A DNA stretch of 64,000 bases. Source: Paraburkholderia edwinii (GTDB lineage Bacteria > Pseudomonadota > Gammaproteobacteria > Burkholderiales > Burkholderiaceae). Position 1 is the first letter of the stretch; every line of letters begins with the position of its first letter. The stretch is from contig NZ_CP080095.1 of assembly GCF_019428685.1 (NCBI RefSeq), positions 1,240,001 to 1,304,000 of the forward strand. Direction: 5' to 3'. The translations under genes and the position numbers were made by a program. The notes beneath the pieces are model-generated. The model ran no database searches. It worked only from the letters and a program-made list of their open reading frames with translations, and was not told the DNA's origin. Below, piece by piece: positions 1-9,807 of the stretch.

Positions 1-733
1 GCGCGCTCGTGCGAAAGTCGAATGCGTTGCCGGTCACGCTTGCACGCGCAATCGGAATCAGCGTGTCGTCGACTTCCCAGAATTCGTCGGCGTCGATTTC
101 GATCATATGGCCGCGAATGTCGGCCGATCTGTCGGCCGATCCGCCGGACAGATTGAAATACGTGTGATTCGTCAGGTTGACCGGTGTCGGCGCGTCGGTG
201 GCCGCGTCGTAGTCGATCGTCAGCGCGCCGTTGTCGTCGAGCGTGTAGCGCACGGTTGCTTCGAGCGTGCCCGGAAAGCCCGCGTCGCCTTCGGGCGATT
301 CGTGCGCGAAAACCAGCGTGCCGTCCACTTCACGCGCATCCCAGAGCGCGCGATGGAAGCCGGTCGCGCCGCCGTGCAGCAGGTTGTCGCCCTGATTGCG
401 ATCGAGCTGGTACGTGACCCCATCGAGCGCGAAGCGCGCATGCGCGATGCGGTTCGCCCAGCGGCCGATTGTGCCGCCGAAGTACGAGGTGCTCGCGAGA
501 TATTCGGCCGGCGTGTCGTGCCCGAGCACGACATCGGCGATGCGGCCGGCGCGGTCGGCCGCATGCCACGAGACGAGCGTCGCACCGAGGTCGCTGATCA
601 CCACGCGCATGCCATGCGCGTTGCGCAGCGTGAAAAGACGGACCGCATCGCCGCCGGGCAGCGTACCCCAGCGTTCGACGGTGACATGCGCGTGAGGAGC
701 GCGATCGGTGCTGCGCGAGTCTGCAAGATTCAT
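1..733 (-). CDS. galM: Aldose 1-epimerase (mutarotase), C-terminus cut by window edge
   Basis: Interconverts alpha and beta anomers of aldoses; beside xylose genes it probably supplies the anomer used by the isomerase. About 244 N-terminal residues are present and the rest lies left of position 1. Seen: GRWANRIAHARF near residue 90 (the family's substrate-binding GRxxNRI), LLHGG just after, and NLTNHTYFNLSG near residue 200 containing the catalytic histidine of the GalM family. The ATG at 733 is the only good start. It lies 61 bp downstream of xylR on the same strand with no terminator between, so xylR-galM are probably cotranscribed. Family assignment is secure; preference for xylose over galactose is inferred from context only. 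Confidence 0.93.
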   Translation of the reverse strand, partial: MNLADSRSTDRAPHAHVTVERWGTLPGGDAVRLFTLRNAHGMRVVISDLGATLVSWHAADRAGRIADVVLGHDTPAEYLASTSYFGGTIGRWANRIAHARFALDGVTYQLDRNQGDNLLHGGATGFHRALWDAREVDGTLVFAHESPEGDAGFPGTLEATVRYTLDDNGALTIDYDAATDAPTPVNLTNHTYFNLSGGSADRSADIRGHMIEIDADEFWEVDDTLIPIARASVTGNAFDFRTSA

Positions 734-794
734 GGATGAAAAATCGAAGTCTGGGGTTCAGCCGATGGGGTTAGCCGGTTTTTCAGCGAGCGTG

Positions 795-2039
795 TCAGCC
801 GGGTTGCGATGCCTGGGTGGACTGCAGGCGCTCATGGTACTCGCGCGGGGTACAGCCGAGTTCACGGCGAAACACCGCGTACATGTACTGCAACGACGTG
901 AAGCCGCAGCGAATCGCGACCTCGGTGCTCGATATGTCTGGTTGCGCGAGCAACCGTTTCGCGACCTCGAGCTTGTGGTTGAGAATCTCCTGATGCACGG
1001 TGCAGCCGAGTTCGCGGCGAAAGTGTTCTTCGAGCGACGACCGCGATACGCCGACATAGTCGGCGACCTGCTCGGTCTTGATGCCCTGGCAGCCGTACTG
1101 GCGGATGTAATGGCGTGCGCGCATCACGTACGGACTCGACACCGGCTGATGCCGCGTCGATTCGAGCACATTGATGCCGACCGGCGGCACGAGAATGCGC
1201 CGTCCCGCAAAGCGCGCGCCGCCCAGCATCTGATGCAGCAGGTGCGCGGCCGTGCGGCCCATTTCCTCGGTCCCTTGAATCACCGAAGACAACGGAATGC
1301 GCGTGAGCGAACGCGTTAAAGGGTCGTTGTCGATACCGATGATCGCGACTTCCTCGGGCACTGCGATGCCGGAGATCAGGCACACCTGCAGGAGCTGACG
1401 TGCGCGCGCATCGGTCACCGCGATAATGCCGACCGGCTTCGGCAAGCTTTGCAACCACGCGGCCAATTGTTCGCTGGCCTGGTTCCAGACCGGCGCGCTG
1501 GTCGGCAGCCCGCGATGCACATCGCCGGTCAGGCCGTCTGCCTCGAGCAGCGCATTGAAGGCGAGTTCGCGTTCCTGCGCCCAGCGGTTCGTCGGCGCTT
1601 CGGGCAGGCTGTAGAGCGCGAAGCGCTGCAAGCCCGCGCCGATCAGATGCGTGTACGCCAGCGAAACGAGCTTGCGATTATCGGTGGCGATATATGGCAG
1701 GTTTTCCGGATACCGCGACGCCTCTTCGTACGACGAGCCGACCGCGACCACCGGCAGCGGACAATCGGAGAGCGCTTCGCACACGGCGGGGTCGTCGAAG
1801 TCGGCAATGATGCCGTCGCCTTCGAAGTGTTCGATGCCGTTCAATCGCGCGCGAAAGTCCTCCTCGAGAAACAGGTCCCATGCAACGCGAGTCGACAGCA
1901 GGTACTTGCCGATGCCGGTAATGATCTCGCGGTCATAGACCTTGTTCGCGTTGAAGAGCAGCGCGATTCGATGCGTACGTTGAGCAGGTTGCTGGCGTGT
2001 CATCGTTCCAGTTAAACGGCATGCATCGATGGTCGGCAT
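795..2039 (-). CDS. xylR: XylR-type xylose-responsive AraC-family activator
   Basis: Predicted D-xylose-binding transcription activator of the xylose genes. The N-terminal part (about residues 20-285) is a periplasmic-binding-protein/LacI-like sensor (HRIALLFNANKVYDREII, later VAIIGIDNDPLTRSLT), and the C-terminal 100 residues carry two AraC helix-turn-helix motifs (TEQVADYVGVSRSSLEEHF and SSTEVAIRCGFTS). This sensor-plus-AraC order and 414-residue length match Escherichia coli XylR (about 390). The start at 2039 is favoured by a GGAG about 8 bp upstream; an internal ATG at 2003 is the alternative. It is divergent from xylA across a 325-bp region with phased repeats, its likely operator. Confidence 0.95.
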   Translation of the reverse strand: MPTIDACRLTGTMTRQQPAQRTHRIALLFNANKVYDREIITGIGKYLLSTRVAWDLFLEEDFRARLNGIEHFEGDGIIADFDDPAVCEALSDCPLPVVAVGSSYEEASRYPENLPYIATDNRKLVSLAYTHLIGAGLQRFALYSLPEAPTNRWAQERELAFNALLEADGLTGDVHRGLPTSAPVWNQASEQLAAWLQSLPKPVGIIAVTDARARQLLQVCLISGIAVPEEVAIIGIDNDPLTRSLTRIPLSSVIQGTEEMGRTAAHLLHQMLGGARFAGRRILVPPVGINVLESTRHQPVSSPYVMRARHYIRQYGCQGIKTEQVADYVGVSRSSLEEHFRRELGCTVHQEILNHKLEVAKRLLAQPDISSTEVAIRCGFTSLQYMYAVFRRELGCTPREYHERLQSTQASQPG

Positions 2040-2100
2040 GCCGTCGTCTCCGTATGCGGCGAAACCCTTAAGGGCAAACGCGACTCACCATTTGGGCAAG

Positions 2101-2130
2101 CGCGGGTAAGCGCAAATAAGCGCAGATAAG
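2101..2130. promoter_or_regulatory. Three phased 10-bp direct repeats between xylR and xylA
   Basis: Three consecutive 10-bp units of pattern CGCRRRTAAG lie at 2101-2110, 2111-2120 and 2121-2130, so each falls on the same face of the helix. They sit midway between the divergent xylR and xylA starts. AraC/XylR activators usually bind tandem direct repeats, so this is a reasonable operator candidate. The rest of the 2040-2364 gap also holds a 10-bp palindrome CCCTTAAGGG at 2065-2074 and AT-rich DNA at 2146-2171 suitable for a promoter. Confidence 0.4.
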
Positions 2131-2183
2131 CAATTTCGCACGCTGTTGGTATTAAGTATTCTGCTTATTCTAGGCGGTGCAAG

Positions 2184-2218
2184 CTTGCCGCCGCCATACG
2201 ATTTTAACGGGCGGCAAG
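2184..2218. promoter_or_regulatory. Perfect 9-bp inverted repeat upstream of xylA
   Basis: CTTGCCGCC at 2184-2192 is exactly repeated in inverse as GGCGGCAAG at 2210-2218, 146 bp before the xylA start. It could be a dyad operator, or a hairpin in the xylA leader RNA if transcription starts near 2175. There is no T-tract, so it is not a terminator. Confidence 0.35.
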
Positions 2219-2364
2219 AATCGCTAGTCGCGCTGGCGGATTTCGCAATTGCCGGTTCGAAGCCCAAGCTGGCAGCATGGCGTCACTCATGCAAACGTGC
2301 GGTGCGCGCCAAATGCGCACTTGCGGCGAAACGCGCACGCACGACATCAATCAAGGAGACGCGC

Positions 2365-3690
2365 ATGTCCTATTTCGAACACCTGCCGGCCGTGCGCTAT
2401 GAAGGCCCGCAGTCGACCAATCCGTTCGCATACCGCTACTACGATCGCGACAAGCTCGTGCTCGGCAAGCGCATGGAAGATCATCTGCGCCTCGCCGTCT
2501 GCTACTGGCATACGTTCGGCTGGGCCGGCACCGACATGTTCGGACCGGGCACCTTCGAGCGTCCGTGGCACGGCGCGGGCGAGCCGATGGAGCGCGCGCG
2601 CCTGAAGGCCGATTCCGCCTTCGAAATGTTCTCGAAACTCAACGCGCCGTTCTACACGTTTCACGATAACGACGTCGCGCCTGAAGGCGACAGCATCAAG
2701 CAGTACGTGAGCAACTTCCGGGCGATCGCCGACTACCTGGGGCGCAAGCAGGAAGAGACGGGCGTGAAGCTCCTGTGGGGCACGGCGAACCTGTTCTCGC
2801 ATCCGCGCTACGCAGCCGGCGCGGCCACGAATCCAAATCCGGAAGTGTTTGCGTTCGCCGCGACGCAAGTGTTCGAAGCGCTCGAAGCAACGCAGCGCCT
2901 CGGCGGCGCGAACTATGTGCTGTGGGGCGGCCGCGAAGGCTATGAGACGCTGCTCAACACGGACCTCAAGCGCGAGCGCGAGCAGCTTGGCCGCTTTATG
3001 AGCATGGTGGTCGAGCATAAGCACAAGAAAGGCTTCAAAGGCATGCTGCTGATCGAACCGAAGCCGCAGGAACCGACCAAGCATCAGTACGACTACGACG
3101 TCGCGACCGTGCATGGTTTCCTCACGCAATTCGGCTTGCAGGATGAAATTCGCGTGAACATCGAAGCGAACCATGCGACGCTCGCGGGCCACTCGTTCCA
3201 TCACGAGATCGCGAATGCTTTTGCGCTTGGGGTATTCGGCAGTATCGATGCGAATCGCGGCGACCCGCAAAACGGCTGGGATACCGACCAGTTCCCGAAC
3301 AGTGTCGAAGAACTGACGCTCGCGTTCTACGAGATTCTGCGCAACGGCGGCTTTACGACGGGCGGCATGAACTTCGACGCAAAAGTACGCCGTCAAAGCA
3401 TCGATCCCGACGATCTGTTCTACGGCCATATCGGCGCGATCGACGCGCTGGCGATCGCGCTCGAACGCGCGGCACGCCTGATCGAAAACGACCGGCTCGC
3501 CGCGTTCAAGGAAAAGCGCTACGCGGCCTGGGACAGCGAATTCGGCCGCAAGATTCTCTCGGGCAATTTCACGCTTGAAGCGCTGGCCAACGATGCGATT
3601 GCGCGTGGCATCGCGCCGCGGCATGTGAGCGGCCGCCAGGAGCACCTCGAAGACATCGTGACGCAAGCGCTCTACGGCCCCGCGAAATAG
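2365..3690 (+). CDS. xylA: Xylose isomerase
   Basis: Converts D-xylose to D-xylulose in the cytoplasm with divalent metal ions. The 441-residue length equals the class II enzymes such as E. coli XylA (440). Seen: [13 protein letters not shown] near residue 98 (ring-opening His/Asp), [14 protein letters not shown] near 139, metal-binding [18 protein letters not shown] near 229 and [17 protein letters not shown] near 266. The start is set by AAGGAG at 2353-2358, 6 bp before the ATG; an open frame continues upstream to 2146 but lacks family similarity there. It is the first gene of the plus-strand xylose cluster and a hairpin at 3740-3775 separates it from xylF. No xylulokinase follows, so that step must be encoded elsewhere. 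Confidence 0.98.
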   Translation: MSYFEHLPAVRYEGPQSTNPFAYRYYDRDKLVLGKRMEDHLRLAVCYWHTFGWAGTDMFGPGTFERPWHGAGEPMERARLKADSAFEMFSKLNAPFYTFHDNDVAPEGDSIKQYVSNFRAIADYLGRKQEETGVKLLWGTANLFSHPRYAAGAATNPNPEVFAFAATQVFEALEATQRLGGANYVLWGGREGYETLLNTDLKREREQLGRFMSMVVEHKHKKGFKGMLLIEPKPQEPTKHQYDYDVATVHGFLTQFGLQDEIRVNIEANHATLAGHSFHHEIANAFALGVFGSIDANRGDPQNGWDTDQFPNSVEELTLAFYEILRNGGFTTGGMNFDAKVRRQSIDPDDLFYGHIGAIDALAIALERAARLIENDRLAAFKEKRYAAWDSEFGRKILSGNFTLEALANDAIARGIAPRHVSGRQEHLEDIVTQALYGPAK

Positions 3691-3739
3691 CGGGGCGCAT
3701 GCGCGGCCCGCGTGCCGCGCGCCGGTAAAAAACGTCAAC

Positions 3740-3775
3740 CGGGCCGGGCAATTTCGCAATTGCCCGACCGGCCCG
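3740..3775 (+). other. Stable intercistronic hairpin between xylA and xylF
   Basis: GGGCAATT at 3746-3753 pairs with AATTGCCC at 3758-3765 around a TCGC loop, and outer arms CGGGCC (3740-3745) and GGCCCG (3770-3775) extend it. A second hairpin, CCGCGAA/TTCGCGG, lies at 3826-3845. Neither has a T-tract. Such structures often protect the upstream mRNA end or set different levels of enzyme and binding-protein message. Confidence 0.5.
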
Positions 3776-3928
3776 CACGGCCCACGCTGTCGGGCGGACA
3801 AATCCCGCATCACCACAATCGACGACCGCGAACACGAATTCGCGGCGCATCCGTACGATTTCGCCGGCCTCTTCACTTCTCTCGCACGTTTGAAAGCGCC
3901 GGTAGCCAACCAGAAAAAGGAGTGAGAC

Positions 3929-4957
3929 ATGAAATCTGCCATGCGTCGTACCGTCCTGAATTCGCTCGTCTGCGCCGCGATGTTTGCCGGCCTGACCTCG
4001 ATCGCCCCGCTTGCGCACGCAAGCAAGGACAAACCCGAAATCGGCTTCTGTATCGACGATCTGCGCGTCGAGCGCTGGTCGCGCGACCGCGACTATTTCG
4101 TTGAGGCCGCAACCAAACTCGGCGCGAAGGTATCGGTGCAATCGGCCGACGCCAGCGAATCGCGCCAGATCTCGCAGATCGAAAACCTGATCTCGCGCGG
4201 CGTCGACGTGATCGTGATCGTGCCGTTCAACTCGAAGACGCTCGGCAATGTGATCGCCGAAGCGCACAAGGCCGGCATCAAGGTCGTGTCGTACGACCGC
4301 CTGATTCTCGATGCGGACGTCGACGGCTATATCTCGTTCGACAACGAGAAGGTCGGCGAACTGCAGGCGCAAGGTGTGTTCAACGCGCAGCCGAAGGGCA
4401 ACTACTTCCTGCTCGGCGGCGCGCCGACCGACAACAACGCGAAGATGCTGCGCGAAGGCCAGCTGAAGGTGTTGAAGCCCGCCATCGACCGCGGCGATGT
4501 GAAGATCGTCGGCCAGCAGTGGGTGCCCGAGTGGAGCGCCGCCACTGCGCTGCGCATCACCGAAGACGCGCTGACCGCGAACAACAACAAGATCGACGCG
4601 ATCGTGGCCTCGAACGACGGCACCGCCGGCGGCGCGATCCAGGCACTCGCCGCACAGCATCTCGCGGGCAAGGTGCCGGTATCGGGCCAGGACGCGGACC
4701 TCGCGGCCGTGAAGCGCGTGATCGCCGGCACGCAGACGATGACCGTCTACAAGCCGCTCAAGCTGATCGCGAGCCAGGCGGCGCAGCTGTCGGTCGATCT
4801 CGCGAAGGGCAACAAGCCCGCGTTCAACGCGAAGTACGACAACGGCAAGAAGCAGGTCGACACGGTGCTGCTGCAGCCGACGCTGCTCACGAAGGCTAAC
4901 GCCGACGTCGTGATCAAGGACGGCTTCTACACGCAGGCGCAGCTCGCCGGCAACTGA
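3929..4957 (+). CDS. xylF: D-xylose ABC transporter periplasmic binding protein
   Basis: Captures D-xylose in the periplasm and delivers it to XylGH. The 342-residue protein has a Sec signal peptide ([11 protein letters not shown] followed by a hydrophobic stretch, cleavage likely after HA near residue 30). It then shows a ribose/xylose-binding fold: [56 protein letters not shown] and [20 protein letters not shown], all close to the XylF family. The start has an AAAAAGGAG ribosome-binding site at 3913-3921. Its own leader hairpins suggest transcript processing that raises its level over xylGH. Residues RVERW and the [10 protein letters not shown] pattern favour xylose over ribose. Confidence 0.95.
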   Translation: MKSAMRRTVLNSLVCAAMFAGLTSIAPLAHASKDKPEIGFCIDDLRVERWSRDRDYFVEAATKLGAKVSVQSADASESRQISQIENLISRGVDVIVIVPFNSKTLGNVIAEAHKAGIKVVSYDRLILDADVDGYISFDNEKVGELQAQGVFNAQPKGNYFLLGGAPTDNNAKMLREGQLKVLKPAIDRGDVKIVGQQWVPEWSAATALRITEDALTANNNKIDAIVASNDGTAGGAIQALAAQHLAGKVPVSGQDADLAAVKRVIAGTQTMTVYKPLKLIASQAAQLSVDLAKGNKPAFNAKYDNGKKQVDTVLLQPTLLTKANADVVIKDGFYTQAQLAGN

Positions 4958-5082
4958 CGCGTTCGTCGCTCTCTGTAACAGGCGCGCGGGTTCAGTACCA
5001 CCAGAGGCAAATCCGGCGGCACGCCCGGCTGGTAACACAGGCCGGGCCCGCGCGCGCCCTCGATCCACCCAGGACGAAACGC

Positions 5083-6654
5083 ATGGAACAGGCGCACAAG
5101 GCACCCGCGCTTCTCGAACTGCGCGGCATCGCCAAATCGTTTGCCGGCGTACGGGCGCTCGACGGCATCGATCTCTCGGTCGCGCCCGGCGAATGCGTCG
5201 GCCTGTGCGGCGAAAACGGCGCCGGCAAATCGACGCTGATGAAGATCGTGTCGGGCGTCTATCCGTACGGCGACTGGTCCGGCGAGATGCTGTGGGAAGG
5301 CCGGCCGCTGCACGCACAGAACATTCGCGATACGGAACGCGCCGGCATCGTGATCATTCACCAGGAACTGATGCTCGTGCCGCAGCTGTCGGTGGCCGAG
5401 AATATTTTCCTCGGCAACGAAATCACGCTGCCCGGCGGCCGCATGAACTACGCGGCGATGTATCAGCGCGCCGACGCGCTGCTGCGCGAGCTCAATATCG
5501 AAGGCATCAACGTCGCGCAGCCCGTGATGAACTACGGCGGCGGCCATCAGCAGCTGATCGAAATCGCGAAGGCGCTGAACAAGCAGGCGAAGCTGCTGAT
5601 TCTCGATGAGCCATCCTCATCGCTGACCGCGGCCGAAACGCAGATCCTGCTCAATATCGTGCGCGACCTGAAGAAACGCGGCGTGGCGTGCGTCTATATC
5701 TCGCACAAGCTCGACGAAGTCGAAGCCGTGTGCGACACGATCACCGTGATCCGCGACGGCAAGCATGTCGCGACGCAGCCGATGGCGAAGCTCGACACCG
5801 ATCGCATCATCGCGATGATGGTCGGACGTGAGATCACGAACCTGTTTCCGCGCGAGCCGCATGACATCGGCGACGTGATTTTCGAAGCGCGCAACGTCAC
5901 GTGTTTCGACGTGACGAATGCGAACCGCAAACGCGTCGACGACGTGTCGTTTTCGTTGCGCAAAGGCGAGATTCTCGGCGTCGCGGGTCTGGTCGGCGCG
6001 GGCCGCACCGAGTTGATGCAAGCGATTTTCGGCGCCTATCCGGGCGCGAGCCACGCTGAAGTCTGGATGAACGGCAAGCGTTTGAAGATCGGCGGACCGG
6101 CCGACGCGATTCGCGCCGGCATTGCGATGGTGCCCGAAGACCGCAAGCGGCACGGCATCGTGCCGCAGCTAGGCGTTGGCTACAACATCACGCTCGCGGT
6201 GCTGTCGCGCTTCGCGAAGGGCGGGCGTATCGACAGCGCATCGGAACTCGACACGATCCACACTGAAATGAAGCGCCTGTCGGTGCGCGCCGCGTCGCCG
6301 ATGCTGTCGATCGCGAGTCTTTCCGGCGGCAACCAGCAGAAGGCCGTGCTGACGCGCATGCTGCTCACCGACCCGCAGGTGCTGATTCTCGATGAGCCGA
6401 CGCGCGGCGTCGACGTCGGCGCGAAATACGAAATCTACAAGCTGATGTTCGCGCTCGCGCGGCGCGGCGTGTCGATTGTCGTCGTGTCCTCGGAATTGCC
6501 CGAAGTGCTCGGCGTGAGCGACCGCGTGCTCGTGATCGGCGAAGGGCGCCTGCGCGGCGACTTCGTCAACGACGGCCTGACGCAGGAACATATCCTGACG
6601 GCGGCGCTTAGCGCCGAACGCCATGACCCCTCTCAACTTGCGAGCGTCGCATGA
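5083..6654 (+). CDS. xylG: D-xylose ABC transporter ATP-binding protein (two fused ATPase domains)
   Basis: Energises xylose import. The 523-residue chain holds two ABC domains. Domain 1 has Walker [10 protein letters not shown] near residue 45, signature [16 protein letters not shown] near 150 and Walker [13 protein letters not shown]. Domain 2 starts near residue 265, has the degenerate P-loop GLVGAGRTE typical of sugar importers, signature [12 protein letters not shown] near 408 and Walker [14 protein letters not shown]. The asymmetric P-loop is normal for the RbsA/XylG family. The start has AGGA about 10 bp upstream. A 125-bp gap to xylF contains a hairpin (GCCCGGC 5023-5029 with GCCGGGC 5041-5047) that could lower xylGH expression. 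Its stop overlaps the xylH start. Confidence 0.95.
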   Translation: MEQAHKAPALLELRGIAKSFAGVRALDGIDLSVAPGECVGLCGENGAGKSTLMKIVSGVYPYGDWSGEMLWEGRPLHAQNIRDTERAGIVIIHQELMLVPQLSVAENIFLGNEITLPGGRMNYAAMYQRADALLRELNIEGINVAQPVMNYGGGHQQLIEIAKALNKQAKLLILDEPSSSLTAAETQILLNIVRDLKKRGVACVYISHKLDEVEAVCDTITVIRDGKHVATQPMAKLDTDRIIAMMVGREITNLFPREPHDIGDVIFEARNVTCFDVTNANRKRVDDVSFSLRKGEILGVAGLVGAGRTELMQAIFGAYPGASHAEVWMNGKRLKIGGPADAIRAGIAMVPEDRKRHGIVPQLGVGYNITLAVLSRFAKGGRIDSASELDTIHTEMKRLSVRAASPMLSIASLSGGNQQKAVLTRMLLTDPQVLILDEPTRGVDVGAKYEIYKLMFALARRGVSIVVVSSELPEVLGVSDRVLVIGEGRLRGDFVNDGLTQEHILTAALSAERHDPSQLASVA

Positions 6655-7847
6655 CACCTGAAATCAGTTCCGTCGAAAACCGCGCGCCCGGGCGCGCATC
6701 GATCGCATCGGGCCAGCGCGTCAAGCAACTGTTCGCGCGTTACAAGCTGCTCGCGCTGCTGCTTGCGGTCGCGGTGATCTGGACGTTCTTTTCGTTCCTC
6801 ACCGACGGCGCGTTCGTCACGCCGCGCAACCTGTCGAACCTGCTGCGGCAGATGTCGATCACGGGGATGCTCGCGTGCGGCATGGTATTTGTCATTATCG
6901 CCGGCGAAATCGATCTGTCGGTGGGTTCGCTGCTCGGCTTGCTCGGCGGCCTCGCGGCGATTCTCGACGTCAAGTTCCACTGGCCGCTCGCGGCCACGCT
7001 GCCGGTCGTGATGCTCGCGGGCGTCGCGGTCGGCGTGTTCAACGGCTGGTGGTCCACCTATTTGCGCGTGCCGTCGTTTATCGTCGGCCTCGGCGGCATG
7101 CTCGCCTATCGCGGTGTGCTGCTCGGCATCACGGGCGGCTCGACGATCGCGCCCGCCTCAGATGCGCTCGTGTTCGTCGGGCAAGGCTATCTGCCGCGTA
7201 TCGCGGGCAATGTGCTGGCGGTCGTGCTGTTCGCGCTGCTCGCCGTGCTGACCGTGCGGCAGCGCAGGAGCCGTCAGCACTACAACCTGCCCGTTGTGCC
7301 GCTGTGGCAGGACGGCGTGAAGATTGTGGCGGCCGGGCTGCTCGTGCTCGCGTTCGTCGCCACGCTGAACCGCTACGGCGGCATTCCGGTGCCGGTGCTC
7401 GTGTTGCTCGCGCTGCTCGGCATCTTCACCTATGTCGCGACGCAGACCGTGTTCGGCCGCCGTATCTACGCGGTCGGCTCGAACCTCGAAGCGACGCGCC
7501 TGTCGGGTGTCAACACGAACCGCGTGAAGCTCGCGATCTTCGCGCTGATGGGGCTGATGTGCGCGTTCGGCGGCCTTGTCGAAACCGCGCGGCTCGCGGC
7601 GGGCTCGCCGTCGGCGGGCACGACCGGCGAACTCGACGCGATCGCCGCGTGCTTTATCGGCGGCACCTCGATGCGCGGCGGCTCGGGCACGGTCTACGGC
7701 GCGCTGATCGGCGCGCTCGTGATGGCGAGCCTCGACAACGGCATGTCGATGCTCGACGTCGACTCATACTGGCAGATGATCGTGAAGGGCGGCATTCTCG
7801 TGCTGGCCGTCTGGGTTGATGTGATCTCGGGGTCGAACCAGCGGTAA
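6651..7847 (+). CDS. xylH: D-xylose ABC transporter permease
   Basis: Inner-membrane channel of the xylose importer. The 398-residue protein has about ten hydrophobic segments beginning near residue 28 and the family signatures [20 protein letters not shown] near residue 82 and [16 protein letters not shown] near residue 281. Length matches E. coli XylH (393). The ATG overlaps the xylG stop in an ATGA junction, so the two are translationally coupled. It is the last gene of the operon; a strong terminator follows at 7965-8006. Confidence 0.95.
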   Translation: MTPEISSVENRAPGRASIASGQRVKQLFARYKLLALLLAVAVIWTFFSFLTDGAFVTPRNLSNLLRQMSITGMLACGMVFVIIAGEIDLSVGSLLGLLGGLAAILDVKFHWPLAATLPVVMLAGVAVGVFNGWWSTYLRVPSFIVGLGGMLAYRGVLLGITGGSTIAPASDALVFVGQGYLPRIAGNVLAVVLFALLAVLTVRQRRSRQHYNLPVVPLWQDGVKIVAAGLLVLAFVATLNRYGGIPVPVLVLLALLGIFTYVATQTVFGRRIYAVGSNLEATRLSGVNTNRVKLAIFALMGLMCAFGGLVETARLAAGSPSAGTTGELDAIAACFIGGTSMRGGSGTVYGALIGALVMASLDNGMSMLDVDSYWQMIVKGGILVLAVWVDVISGSNQR

Positions 7848-7964
7848 TCCACCGACGAACGCACGGCCGTGGTGCGGTGCACCACGGCGCGGCACCGGTT
7901 CGCTTCGTCAGCGTGCGTGCGGGCGATCGGCCGGTTCGGTAAAAAGCCATTCGCGAGCGACGAA

Positions 7965-8006
7965 AAAGCGGCTGCAGACGCATTGTCTGCAGCCGCTTTC
8001 GTTTTT
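7965..8006 (+). terminator. Intrinsic terminator of the xylose operon
   Basis: A perfect 15-bp stem (AAAGCGGCTGCAGAC at 7965-7979 with its complement at 7985-7999), a 5-nt GCATT loop and the T-rich tail TTTCGTTTTT to 8006. Five A residues before the stem mean it could also work on the minus strand. Confidence 0.93.
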
Positions 8007-8220
8007 CCAACGCGCGCCTCGCCGCGCCCAGGGCCCCTCCAGACAAGCGATTGCCCCTATCGAGCCGCGCTCGTCGCGCGCATTCGGCCACTCGCCGCAC
8101 GCGACCTCGACACCCGATGGCATACCTATTGCGTTAATCGCCGCCGAGGCCAATGGCGGCCTTGATGATTGCAGTTCGAGAGCGGTGCGCTCGCGTTGAG
8201 CGGACCACTAAGGGGCAACG

Positions 8221-8296
8221 GCGTCCCGAACCACACGTAGCGCGATCGGCGTGCCGATTTGCCTTGCGCGCGTGCGGTTCGGGACGCTTTTCTTTT
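8221..8296 (+). promoter_or_regulatory. Terminator-like attenuator in the nitrate-transporter leader
   Basis: GCGTCCCGAACCACACG at 8221-8237 pairs with CGTGCGGTTCGGGACGC at 8271-8287 (16 of 17 bp), followed by TTTTCTTTT at 8288-8296, only 40 bp before the transporter ATG. A terminator inside a leader implies control by antitermination. An upstream helix CGTTG/CAACG (8194-8198, 8216-8220) abuts it and may be part of a competing fold. Nitrate-assimilation genes in proteobacteria are known to use ANTAR (NasR/NasT) antitermination; I could not identify the two AnnGnn hexaloops with certainty. Confidence 0.55.
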
Positions 8297-8336
8297 GCGT
8301 GCACACAACGTCGTGCGCGCCCTCGCAGAGAGACCC

Positions 8337-9740
8337 ATGAAAAATCTGTTCAGTTCGTTGACGAGCGGTAACTGGCGCGCGCTGCTCGCGTGCTTCTTCT
8401 ACTTCGATACCGGTTTCACCGTGTGGGTGATGTTCGGGCCGCTCGCGCCGTTCATTCACAAAGACATTGCGATGTCGCCCGCCGAACTGGGCTTTCTGGT
8501 CGCGGTGCCGGTGCTCGGCGCGGCGATCCTGCGCGTGACGCTCGGCAACCTGTACCAGGCGTGCGACGGCCGGCGCATCGCGCTGATGGGCGTGCTGCTC
8601 TCGGCGATTCCGTCGATCGTGCTGCTGCTGATGCCGGGCACGCCGTCTTACACGTTGCTGCTCGTGCTCGGCGTGTTCCTCGGCGTCGGCGGCGCGAGCT
8701 TCGCGGTCGCGTTGCCGATGGCAGGCAGCAACTATCCGCCGAAGGTGCAGGGGCTCGTGCTCGGTCTCGCGGCAGCCGGCAATATCGGCGCGGTGCTCGA
8801 CGGCTTCCTGTTCCCCGGTCTCGCCGCGCATTTCGGCTGGACGACGGCGGCGGGCGCCGCTTTGCCGCTGCTCGCGCTGGCGGCCACCGCGCTGTTTTTC
8901 TGGGCGCACGACCTTGCGCCGAAGTCGGGCAGCGCGCCGCGCGCGTTCCGCAGCTTCTTCATCACACTCGCGGGTCTCGTCGCGCTCGTGCTTGTCGTGC
9001 ATGCGGGCGCGTTCGGACCCGGCAGGACGGGCGTGCTGCTGCTGCCGGTGCTCGGCGCGCTGCTCGCGATCTTTGTGTTGCCGCGTCATTACCGCAGCGT
9101 GCTCGTCGAAGGCGATACGTGGGTCGTGATGCTCGTCTACAGCATCACGTTCGGCGGCTTTGTCGGCATGTCCTCGTATGTCACGACGCTGCTGATCTCG
9201 CTCTACCAGATGCCGGCGCTCGAAGCAGGCCTCTTTATGTCGCTGCTCGCGTTTATCGGCGCGCTCGTGCGGCCGATCGGCGGCCTTGTCGCCGATCGTA
9301 TCTCCGGCGTGCGCGCGCTCGTGATGCTGCTCGCGGGAATCTCGGTGTGCGACTTCGTGTTCGCCGCCTGGATGCCGCCGCTCGCCGCGGGCATCGTGCT
9401 GCTGGTCGCGATGTACCTGTGCTTCGGACTCGGCAACGGCGCGACGTTCCAGCTCGTGCCGCAGCGCTGGAAGGGCAAGACCGGCTTGATGTCGGGCATT
9501 GTCGGTGCGGCAGGCGGTATCGGCGGGTTCTATCTGCCGGTCATCATGGGCATTGCGAAGGAAAGCACCGGCAGCTATCAGATGGGTTTTGCAACGTTCG
9601 GCGGCCTGTCGGCGCTCGCCTTCGTGCTGGTCGTGCTGCATCGTTCCCGCTGGCTCGAGTGGACGCTGCCGGGCGAGGCGCGCATCGCGGCCGCGGAGCC
9701 TATCCGCGCGGCGAACGTCCGCGCGGATAGCAGTGTGTAA
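8337..9740 (+). CDS. NarK-type nitrate/nitrite MFS transporter
   Basis: Predicted inner-membrane nitrate uptake or nitrate/nitrite exchange protein. The 467-residue chain has about 12 membrane segments beginning near residue 15. It carries the NarK nitrate signatures: FGPLAPFI in helix 1 and two glycine-rich stretches, GVFLGVGGASFAVALP near residue 118 and LGNGATFQLVPQRWKGKTG near 365, followed by GIVGAAGGIGGFYLP. The ATG at 8337 is chosen because family similarity begins there, although the frame is open to 8259. The gene stands alone between two terminators, with no nitrate reductase nearby. The leader terminator suggests nitrate-responsive antitermination. NarK1-like proton symport versus NarK2-like exchange cannot be told from sequence alone. 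Confidence 0.85.
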   Translation: MKNLFSSLTSGNWRALLACFFYFDTGFTVWVMFGPLAPFIHKDIAMSPAELGFLVAVPVLGAAILRVTLGNLYQACDGRRIALMGVLLSAIPSIVLLLMPGTPSYTLLLVLGVFLGVGGASFAVALPMAGSNYPPKVQGLVLGLAAAGNIGAVLDGFLFPGLAAHFGWTTAAGAALPLLALAATALFFWAHDLAPKSGSAPRAFRSFFITLAGLVALVLVVHAGAFGPGRTGVLLLPVLGALLAIFVLPRHYRSVLVEGDTWVVMLVYSITFGGFVGMSSYVTTLLISLYQMPALEAGLFMSLLAFIGALVRPIGGLVADRISGVRALVMLLAGISVCDFVFAAWMPPLAAGIVLLVAMYLCFGLGNGATFQLVPQRWKGKTGLMSGIVGAAGGIGGFYLPVIMGIAKESTGSYQMGFATFGGLSALAFVLVVLHRSRWLEWTLPGEARIAAAEPIRAANVRADSSV

Positions 9741-9807
9741 GACGGTCTGTCCTACTTAGGATCGGCGTTGCCCGACATTTCGTGGGCAGCCTGTGCAGCA
9801 AAAAATG

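Noticed and set aside
2347..4032. Long minus-strand open frame (561 codons) opposite xylA
   Set aside because: Antisense shadow of xylA and its flank in high-GC DNA; His/Arg/Ala-rich with no domain pattern.
3569..5317. Minus-strand frame of 582 codons opposite xylF
   Set aside because: Shadow of xylF; xylF has clear signal peptide, ribosome-binding site and family motifs.
8150..8225. Canonical ANTAR hexaloop pair in the nitrate-transporter leader
   Set aside because: Several small hairpins are possible, but none shows both the A at loop position 1 and G at position 4 with convincing stems, so only the terminator is claimed.
8208..9641. Minus-strand frame of 477 codons opposite the nitrate transporter
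   Set aside because: Extremely His/Arg/Glu-rich composition typical of antisense of a membrane-protein gene.
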